Of a stretch of 7,386 nt of DNA, positions 1 to 7,386 are shown piece after piece. The DNA lies in NCBI GenBank assembly GCA_003559755.1, contig PWKM01000309.1:1-7386 (forward strand), given 5' to 3'. The position numbers were made by a program, and so were the translations under genes. The DNA comes from Planctomycetota bacterium (GTDB lineage: Bacteria > Planctomycetota > PUPC01). Numbering within the stretch: position 1 is the stretch's first letter; the number at the start of each line of letters is the position of its first letter. The notes under the pieces are model-generated. The model saw nothing but the letters and a program-made list of their open reading frames with translations, searched no databases and was not told where the DNA came from.

Positions 1-1
1 G

Positions 2-454
2 AGATTCGCTCCGTACTCTCATGACGCGGAGTTCACGAGCATCGAATGCCTGGGCTTAGCCAGCATAACAGGTTTGACCTGGCACGACCTGAACAGGGAC
101 GGTGTATTCGACCCCAATGAGCACATTCTTGAGGGCTGGACGGTTCGGCTCGAAACTATCGGAGGCGACCTGCTCGGAGAGGTGGAAACCGACGAAAACG
201 GCATTTACCTCTTCGACGACCTCGAGCTGGGGACTTACGTCGTCACTGCCGTACTCCAGCCCGGCTGGGAGCGGTCGTATCCGGCCACCGAAGACAGGCA
301 CATTGTGGACGTGGTTAACTATTGCCTGTATAGCAGTTATGACTTCGGATATTATCGCCCTGAGCAGCCCGGAATCCCGATCCCCGAACCGACCGGCCTG
401 GTATTGCTGGGATTCGCCGGACTTCTCGGGATGCGACGGCGACGGCGGCGCTGA
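2..454 (+). CDS. Secreted SdrD_B-domain protein with C-terminal PEP-CTERM sorting signal (5' partial)
   Basis: The frame is open to the left edge, so 150 codons of the C-terminus are visible and the TTG at 74 is not a credible start. Window residues about 24-108 resemble an SdrD_B/Cna_B-type beta-sandwich: an opening 'GLTWHDLNRDG', a central 'TDENGIYLFDDLELGTY', and a closing 'YDFGYYRP'. The opening holds an EF-hand-like loop (D-L-N-R-D-G-V-F-D-P-N-E), which in such domains usually binds calcium. The last 26 residues form a textbook PEP-CTERM signal: PEP at window residues 128-130, a hydrophobic stretch (TGLVLLGFAGLLG), then M and six arginines before TGA. In known systems an exosortase cleaves this signal and the protein is exported to the surface or matrix; no exosortase lies in this window. 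The residues before the domain (RFAPYSHDAEFTSIECLG) are probably the end of a preceding domain. The specific ligand or role is unknown. Confidence 0.88.
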   Translation, partial: RFAPYSHDAEFTSIECLGLASITGLTWHDLNRDGVFDPNEHILEGWTVRLETIGGDLLGEVETDENGIYLFDDLELGTYVVTAVLQPGWERSYPATEDRHIVDVVNYCLYSSYDFGYYRPEQPGIPIPEPTGLVLLGFAGLLGMRRRRRR

Positions 455-603
455 TCGCGCCTCTCCCCCCTGCCCTGCTTATCAACCCGGCAGTGCCGAT
501 GCGACCGGGGAACAGCATTTATCTCCACAGACTATGGCTCACCGACCGTGCGGGTGAAGTGCGGGGATGCTTGCGAGCTTGATGACGCCTCAGGCGGCGG
601 GGC

Positions 604-3015
<2,412 letters not shown>

Positions 3016-3016
3016 G

Positions 3017-3475
3017 TCAGGACTCGATGGGGATGGTCCGTCGTCTTGATTCCGGCCCGGCCTTCCCAATGGAAATGCGGAGAAATCCGTCGCTGTACTT
3101 GGCCGACCTGCGATCAGGGTCGATGGCATGGGGCAGGGTCACCACTTTCTCGAAGTATCCGTAATGGATTTCCATCTGGGCATAGCTGATCTTCGAGTCG
3201 GGGCAGTTGTCCCGCCGACATCCCTGGATGGTGAGAACGTTGTGGTTGAGTTCCATCGAGATGTCCTTTTCATCGATCCCCGGAATCTCCACCTTGATCA
3301 CGTACGCATCCCGTGTCTGATAGACATCGGTGGGCGGGCTCCACACGTGGTGTGGGATGGAACTGAACAGGTTCCGCTGCGAGAAGAAGTGCTGGAATAT
3401 GCGTTCGACGTTCCCTTCGTCGGACGGGCTCGTGCTCTGCTCGATTCCGGACGGCGATTCATCTGGCCTGGCCAT
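3017..3475 (-). CDS. hsp20: Hsp20/alpha-crystallin family small heat-shock protein
   Basis: A 152-residue small heat-shock protein, an ATP-independent holdase that forms oligomers and captures unfolding proteins. The N-terminal arm is residues 1-47. The alpha-crystallin domain runs about 48-138: PPTDVYQTRDAYVIKVEIPG, then the signature A125-x-x-x-D129-G130-F131-L132. The C-terminal tail ends in IPI (148-150), the I-x-I motif that docks into a neighbouring subunit in this family. The start is ATG at 3475, because a strong AAGGAGG lies 6 nt upstream; the same frame extends to an ATG at 3691 but that part is antisense to guaB and is low-complexity. The gene lies 22 nt after the guaB stop and 1 nt before lon. 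The only two cysteines, C86 and C91, sit in the loop between the two halves of the domain. The assignment is firm; its clients are not known. Confidence 0.95.
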   Translation of the reverse strand: MARPDESPSGIEQSTSPSDEGNVERIFQHFFSQRNLFSSIPHHVWSPPTDVYQTRDAYVIKVEIPGIDEKDISMELNHNVLTIQGCRRDNCPDSKISYAQMEIHYGYFEKVVTLPHAIDPDRRSAKYSDGFLRISIGKAGPESRRRTIPIES

Positions 3476-3481
3476 CTGGTG

Positions 3482-3488
3482 CCTCCTT
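3482..3488 (-). promoter_or_regulatory. Strong Shine-Dalgarno site of hsp20
   Basis: On the minus strand AAGGAGG ends 6 nt before the ATG at 3475-3473. This is the best ribosome binding site in the window, lies within the 22-nt guaB-hsp20 gap, and fixes the hsp20 start against the longer open frame that runs back into guaB. Confidence 0.85.
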
Positions 3489-3497
3489 ACATGCTCG

Positions 3498-4952
3498 CTA
3501 GCCAAGCGGCTCCTCCGCTTCGACTCGGTAGTTGGGTGCTTCCCGTGTGATGGTGATATCGTGTGGGTGACTTTCAACGGCGGCGGCGGGGGTGGTGCGG
3601 ATAAACACTGCTTTCTGACGGACCTCGGCGATCTTCGCGGCCCCGATGTAGCCCATCCCGGCCCGGATCCCCCCGACCAGTTGATAGACATAGTCGGCGA
3701 GCGGACCGGAGTGCGGCACCCGCCCCTCGACTCCCTCGGGCACCAGTTTCGACGCCTTTCTCACCCCCCGCTGGCCATACCGGGTTTTGCTGCCCTTGAC
3801 CATGGCTCCCAGCGATCCCATTCCCCGGTACACCTTGAAGCTGCGACCGTGGTAATAGATGAGTTCGCCGGGGCTTTCGGTCAGTCCGGCGAACAGACTT
3901 CCCAGCATCACCGAGCTCGCTCCGGCACCGAGGGCCTTGATGATATCGCCCGAGTACCGGATGCCCCCGTCGGCGATGACCGGCACGTCGCCGGCTTCTT
4001 CCACCACGCTCTGGATGGCGCTGATCTGGGGCACGCCGACACCGGCGACGACCCGCGTGGTGCAGATGGAGCCGGGGCCGATGCCCACCTTAACCGCGTC
4101 GGCGCCTGCTTCGATCAGGTCACGAGCGGCCTCGCCGGTGGCGATGTTGCCGGCGATCAGTTCAATATCGTAGTTGGCTCGGTATCGGCTGACCGCTTCC
4201 AACACGTTCTCCGAATGGCCGTGTGCCGTATCGAGGCAGACCACGTCCACGTCGTGGGCGATGAGTTGCTCGAGCCGTTCATCGTCATCGGGTCCGATGG
4301 CCGCCCCCACACGAAGCCGTCCTCTGTCGTCCCGGCACGCCAGCGGGAACTGCTGCAGCTTGTCGATGTCCTTAATCGTGATCAGCCCGCGCAGATGCAT
4401 CCGATCGTCCACCAGGAGCAGCTTCTCCACCTTGTTATTCTGGAGAATCTCCTCGGCCTCCTCCAGGGTGGTCCCCTCGGGCGCGGTGACCAGGTCCTCC
4501 TGGGTCATCACCTCCCGGATCTTGACGGAGGTATCGGACTGGAACCGGAGGTCCCGTCGGGTAAGAATGCCCACTACTCGGCCGTCCTCGACAATGGGCA
4601 GGCCCGAGATGCTCTTCCGCTCCATCAGTTCGATCGCACGGGCCACACTGACATCGGGCGGCAGCGTTACCGGGTCGAGGATGATACCATTCGCCGACCG
4701 CTTGACCTTCTCCACCTCCCGGCACTGCTCGTCTATGGTCAGGTTGCGATGTATGAACCCCATCCCTCCCTCCTGGGCCAGGGCAATGGCCAGGGCGGAC
4801 TCGGTCACTGTATCCATCGGGGCCGAGAGCAGGGGAACATTCAGGTCGATGGTCGGGGTCAGGTGGGTCGCCGTGCTTACCTCGGTTGGCAACACACCGG
4901 AACGCTGTGGCACCAACAGGACATCGCCAAAAGTGATACCACCTTCAATCAT
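3498..4952 (-). CDS. guaB: IMP dehydrogenase (GuaB) with tandem CBS domains
   Basis: Inosine-5'-monophosphate dehydrogenase, which oxidises IMP to XMP with NAD+, the committed step of guanine nucleotide synthesis; cytoplasmic tetramer/octamer. 484 residues from this start, normal for bacteria (E. coli 488). The TIM barrel opens with GGITFGDVLLVP and is interrupted by two CBS (Bateman) domains at about 91-205, which in the family bind regulatory purine nucleotides. The catalytic loop GIGPGSICTTR places the nucleophile at Cys297. The LDTAHGHS motif contributes to NAD/IMP binding. The flap carries Arg391-Tyr392 in KTRYGQ, then KLVPEGVEGRVP, and the C-terminus has the conserved SHPHDITIT. Start choice: an ATG at 4958 (adding M-R) is also in frame, but AAGGA abuts that codon with no spacer, whereas it lies 6 nt before the ATG at 4952. 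First gene of the guaB-hsp20-lon cluster; stop TAG at 3500-3498. Confidence 0.97.
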   Translation of the reverse strand: MIEGGITFGDVLLVPQRSGVLPTEVSTATHLTPTIDLNVPLLSAPMDTVTESALAIALAQEGGMGFIHRNLTIDEQCREVEKVKRSANGIILDPVTLPPDVSVARAIELMERKSISGLPIVEDGRVVGILTRRDLRFQSDTSVKIREVMTQEDLVTAPEGTTLEEAEEILQNNKVEKLLLVDDRMHLRGLITIKDIDKLQQFPLACRDDRGRLRVGAAIGPDDDERLEQLIAHDVDVVCLDTAHGHSENVLEAVSRYRANYDIELIAGNIATGEAARDLIEAGADAVKVGIGPGSICTTRVVAGVGVPQISAIQSVVEEAGDVPVIADGGIRYSGDIIKALGAGASSVMLGSLFAGLTESPGELIYYHGRSFKVYRGMGSLGAMVKGSKTRYGQRGVRKASKLVPEGVEGRVPHSGPLADYVYQLVGGIRAGMGYIGAAKIAEVRQKAVFIRTTPAAAVESHPHDITITREAPNYRVEAEEPLG

Positions 4953-4958
4953 TCGCAT

Positions 4959-4963
4959 TCCTT
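4959..4963 (-). promoter_or_regulatory. Shine-Dalgarno site of guaB, deciding the start
   Basis: AAGGA on the minus strand (4963-4959) touches the ATG at 4958 directly but is 6 nt from the next in-frame ATG at 4952. Normal SD spacing favours 4952. The core family motif (ITFGDVLLVP) is retained with either start. Confidence 0.6.
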
Positions 4964-5055
4964 ATATGATGCCTCCGACCGATAAAAAGACTGTGTTGAC
5001 CCAACCCGACCGGGCAGATTGCGTGGTGGCCAACGGCGGGCCTCGCTCTGACGTG

Positions 5056-5084
5056 AACCTATCAAACCCGTCGGCCCAAGTCAA
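5056..5084 (-). promoter_or_regulatory. Putative sigma70-type promoter of the guaB-hsp20-lon operon
   Basis: Minus strand: -35 TTGACT (5084-5079, 5 of 6 to TTGACA), a 17-nt spacer, and -10 TAGGTT (5061-5056, 3 of 6 to TATAAT) preceded by TGA, giving an extended -10 (TGn). Transcription would start near 5049, leaving a leader of about 97 nt before guaB. It is the best promoter-like pair I found in the gap, but the -10 is weak and consensus promoters of this phylum are poorly defined. Confidence 0.45.
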
Positions 5085-5174
5085 CCCCAGAACAGAGGCG
5101 GGCAGTCACTCGGTATGTGACCGGCGGCACACAAGTCGCTTGATTCCAAGCCGTTCTGATTTGGCGCGCGGAGC

Positions 5175-5208
5175 GGATCGTTTCTCGCAAGCCAATGCGA
5201 AACGGTCC
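5175..5208. repeat. Imperfect inverted repeat / hairpin between the NHL gene and guaB
   Basis: On the plus strand the left arm GGATCGTTT (5175-5183) pairs with AAACGGTCC (5200-5208), with one T/G position (5178-5205). After a 2-nt bulge (CT, 5184-5185) the inner arm CGCA (5186-5189) pairs with TGCG (5196-5199), closing a 6-nt loop. That is about 13 pairs, centred roughly 100 nt downstream of the NHL gene stop and about 110 nt upstream of the guaB -35. No run of T follows it on either strand, so it is not a classical intrinsic terminator. It may still terminate or protect the NHL transcript, or be a protein-binding palindrome. Confidence 0.55.
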
Positions 5209-5290
5209 TGCGGCAAGGATCGGGCTCCACGGAACACTCCGAAAGGTCTCTCCCTGTTATCAAGCTCCGGCGGCCTTCGTGTGATGCCGG

Positions 5291-7386
5291 TTACTCGGCC
5301 GCATCGGGAACGTCCTTGAGGTCCGTCGTTTCGGTCGCGTGGTAGTTGAGCTTGACGCTGAGTACCCGCCCGTTGCCCGGGTCGGCGATGAACAGCCGGT
5401 GGTCGGTGTGAGTGGCCAGGTACGGGGCGTGGAACAGGGCGACCTCATCCCCGCCGATCGAACGAGGTTCCTCCGGACCGCCATCCTTGATGAGCGGGAC
5501 GCCGTCGTCCACGTTGCCGTACCTGCCTATGCGGGTGATGAGATTGCCCGACCGGTCAACCACGGCCACGCTGTACCGGTCCATCTCGGGGGCAAACGAC
5601 CGGGCGAAGTAGTCGAGGTCGAACCGGGCGTTCCAGCAGGAGCAGCCGTGCACGCCCGCGGCGCTGAACCCGACCCCGCCGTACAGCCACTCGGCGTCCT
5701 CGACCCAGGCCTGCCCCTGGTGGCCGCTCGTCACGTCGATGGACCGCTGGGGATACCGACTCTCGGGCAGGGGGACCTCGGCCCGATTCCGGCTGAGCAG
5801 GCGCCCTTTGCCGGCCGGGAACTTCATCAGCGTCCCGGTCATCCGGTTGAAGTACGGGGTTCCGTCAATCACCCGTGTCGCGCCGGACATAATATAGATG
5901 TTATTGTCCGCGTCGATCCCGACTCCGTACGGCGTGGCGTGGCCCTGGGCGACATCTTCATAGACCACCTGGCCGTGCCGGTCCCACACGTGGTGCGTGG
6001 ACGAGCCGCCTCGCCCGCGCAACAGGCGGCCGGGATACAGTTCGGGGATGTACGTATCGCCGTCGTGCTCATATCTGGCTGTGGTCCGGACAGACAAGGA
6101 CACGTTGAGGCCGCAGGAGACTACCAGGTTGCCGTTGAGCGAGACCGCCATCCCCCCGTGATGCCAGTTGGCATCGGCCGGCAGGACCAGCCCGGAGACG
6201 ACATCGGCCCTCCGCATTCCGCTCATCCATCCATAGCCGACGTTTCTCCGCGCCTCGCCGTAATCCCACGGGACCTCGCGCCAGCCCTGGCTGGGATCGT
6301 AGCGGGCCACGACGTTGATGCTCCTCAGGTATGCCAGGCCGTTATGATCGAACGTCATGTCCTCGGCGTTGAACGGAATCTGGATGCGGCGCACCCGCCC
6401 CGTTCGGTGGTCCAGCTCGTGCAACTCTTTGAACGACTTGCCGATGGCCGAGCCGTCCCCCTCGGCCAAGTAACATATGCCCGTCTTCGGGTTGACGTAA
6501 AGCCGTTGGCGATAGTAAGTCGGGGACTTGACGTACGCCCCCCGCTCCCTTACCTCGTCGTTGAAGTCGTGGACGGTCTCGAACCTGTTTCCGCGGAGTT
6601 CGCGCACCTGGACGTTGCTGTGGCGAATGCGTCCCCGGTTCAGCACGTTCGCACCGGTCCACGGTTCGGCGATCCAGATGCGGATCGGATCACTCCAGGA
6701 ATCGACCTCGACCGAGAACTCGATGGGGCATCGTGCCCCCCAGCTCGTGCTGAATTGGCCCTGTGGCGCCAGCTCGACCTCGCGGATTTTCTCGGGGTTG
6801 TCGAGCGGGCCGTACTCGACCATCTTCCGCTCGACACCCTCGTTCTCATACTGGTTACGAACCCACCAGGAGAACACGTAGATGTGCCCAGTCTGACGGT
6901 GGACGTGGACGTGGGCCGGCCGATACGCATTAATGCTCTTGAGATGGTTTCCGTCGGCATCGAAGACCTGGACGCGGTCATTCATGTAGTCGCCGACATA
7001 GACCCGACCCTCCTCGTCGACATCGACAGAACTGGGGACCTTGAACTGGTCGTTGCCGGAGCCGGCTCGTTCGATATCGGCCACGCCCTTGAACACCTCG
7101 AGTTCCTCGCCCCCGTCCATCCGGAGCCGAAATACCACCGGCAGCGTGCGGACGTCAGTCAACCGGTTGAGGTCCTGCGTTGCGCTGGCGATCCGCCCGA
7201 AGTGATAGCCCGTGAGATACAGCCACTCGCCGTCGGGGCTGAGCGCGACACTATAGGGCGAAACCTCCTGCGGGTTCCCACGCCGTTGCGGTACTTCCTG
7301 GAAGACGGCCGGCCCGTGCAGGGGCAGATCGGCCGTCGCTCCGTCGGTCCCCAGCCGGTTCAGGTACAGGTGTGCGAAGGCGATGC
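5291..7386 (-). CDS. Large NHL-repeat / beta-propeller protein (5' partial)
   Basis: Reading the minus strand from the right edge, the frame is open for 697 codons down to TAA at 5293-5291, so the N-terminus is outside the window. The TTG at 7162 lies inside the protein: the 74 codons before it read as propeller-type sequence (YSVALSPDGEWLYLTGYHFG). Repeat-like strands recur: SSVDVDEEGRVYVGDYMNDRVQVFDADG (near residues 118-145; typical NHL), MTFDHNGLAYLRSINVVARYDP, PYGVGIDADNNIYIMSG and, near the C-terminus, ATHTDHRLFIADPGNGRVLSV. These are short beta-strand units of a D-x-x-G-x-(I/V)-Y-(V/I) kind that fold into propellers and usually bind ligands or partner proteins. A distinctive block near residues 580-593 is GCSCWNARFDLDYF, with C581 and C583. 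No enzyme signature is visible. Related large proteins are probably exported, but no signal peptide can be seen here. A 332-nt gap to guaB suggests a separate transcript. Confidence 0.8.
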   Translation of the reverse strand, partial: IAFAHLYLNRLGTDGATADLPLHGPAVFQEVPQRRGNPQEVSPYSVALSPDGEWLYLTGYHFGRIASATQDLNRLTDVRTLPVVFRLRMDGGEELEVFKGVADIERAGSGNDQFKVPSSVDVDEEGRVYVGDYMNDRVQVFDADGNHLKSINAYRPAHVHVHRQTGHIYVFSWWVRNQYENEGVERKMVEYGPLDNPEKIREVELAPQGQFSTSWGARCPIEFSVEVDSWSDPIRIWIAEPWTGANVLNRGRIRHSNVQVRELRGNRFETVHDFNDEVRERGAYVKSPTYYRQRLYVNPKTGICYLAEGDGSAIGKSFKELHELDHRTGRVRRIQIPFNAEDMTFDHNGLAYLRSINVVARYDPSQGWREVPWDYGEARRNVGYGWMSGMRRADVVSGLVLPADANWHHGGMAVSLNGNLVVSCGLNVSLSVRTTARYEHDGDTYIPELYPGRLLRGRGGSSTHHVWDRHGQVVYEDVAQGHATPYGVGIDADNNIYIMSGATRVIDGTPYFNRMTGTLMKFPAGKGRLLSRNRAEVPLPESRYPQRSIDVTSGHQGQAWVEDAEWLYGGVGFSAAGVHGCSCWNARFDLDYFARSFAPEMDRYSVAVVDRSGNLITRIGRYGNVDDGVPLIKDGGPEEPRSIGGDEVALFHAPYLATHTDHRLFIADPGNGRVLSVKLNYHATETTDLKDVPDAAE

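Larger units (their letters stand above)
4959..5290. other. Intergenic region upstream of guaB (332 nt)
   Basis: This gap separates the stop of the NHL-repeat gene (5291) from guaB. Short open frames exist but none has a recognisable product or a good ribosome binding site. It holds the candidate guaB promoter (5084-5056), a strong imperfect hairpin (5175-5208), and two opposed copies of a TTGAC-N5-CCGAC element. I see no match to a known riboswitch class, no tRNA and no obvious T-tract terminator. Confidence 0.7.

Noticed and set aside
455..603. Terminator between the convergent PEP-CTERM gene and lon
   Set aside because: Only short GC stems are present (for example CCCGG/CCGGG with a 14-nt loop, or CGCC-TCA-GGCG near 586-596) and no T-run follows on either strand; a terminator is expected here but I cannot point to it.
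3016..3129. N-terminal extension of lon to ATG 3129
   Set aside because: The extra 38 residues overlap the conserved 3' end of hsp20 in another frame and are not Lon-like; ATG 3015 gives the family length.
3551..3577. Heat-shock-like promoter (minus-strand TTGAAA plus a CCAT-like element) inside the end of guaB
   Set aside because: The bases encode the highly conserved ESHPHDITIT of IMP dehydrogenase, spacing and -10 fit are poor, so the match is probably coincidental.
3476..3691. N-terminal extension of hsp20 to ATG 3691
   Set aside because: It overlaps the conserved C-terminus of guaB, is proline-run low-complexity sequence, and the strong SD is placed for ATG 3475.
3330..4985. 551-codon open frame on the plus strand opposite guaB
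   Set aside because: It is the mirror of a strongly conserved IMP dehydrogenase reading frame in GC-rich DNA. Its translation is His/Gly/Asp-rich with no recognisable domain, and no ribosome site stands out.
4953..4994. Second guaB promoter using TATCGG near the T-run just upstream of the gene
   Set aside because: The possible -35 (TTGGGT) and -10 both match poorly, and the site would leave almost no leader; the pair at 5084-5056 is better.

Overview
This is a high-GC (roughly 60% by eye) bacterial chromosomal window with four or five clearly coding genes and no RNA gene, CRISPR array or insertion sequence that I can see. The likely source is a planctomycete or a relative. The grounds are a secreted SdrD_B-domain protein ending in a PEP-CTERM sorting signal with an all-arginine tail, next to a very large NHL/beta-propeller protein of a kind common in environmental Planctomycetota. 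This is an inference from style, and the housekeeping genes alone do not fix the phylum.

Layout from left to right. Positions 1-454 (+) hold the C-terminal end of a surface protein whose start lies off the left edge. Positions 455-603 are a short gap between convergent genes. A minus-strand cluster follows and is transcribed right to left: guaB (IMP dehydrogenase, 4952 to 3498), a small heat-shock protein of the Hsp20 family (3475 to 3017), and the ATP-dependent protease lon (3015 to 604). The gaps are 22 nt (guaB to hsp20) and 1 nt (hsp20 to lon), so the three almost certainly share a transcript. A 332-338 nt intergenic region (about 4953-5290) carries a plausible sigma70-type promoter for guaB and a strong imperfect hairpin. 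Positions 5291-7386 (-) hold the C-terminal 697 residues of a giant NHL-repeat protein that stays open through the right edge. The TTG at 7162, which an automatic caller might take as the start, is internal.

How the genes fit together: Hsp20 is an ATP-independent holdase that keeps unfolded proteins in a refoldable or degradable state, and Lon degrades damaged proteins. Their near-overlap suggests coupled synthesis of a holdase and a protease. guaB makes XMP for GTP synthesis and appears to head the operon, an unusual pairing of purine metabolism with protein quality control. The two flanking partial genes look like exported structural or propeller proteins and are probably independent transcription units.

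I found no clear novel defence, mobile or RNA system. The most unusual points are the guaB-hsp20-lon linkage, the cysteine pair in the Hsp20 loop, the CxCW-RFDLD block in the propeller protein, and the intergenic hairpin.
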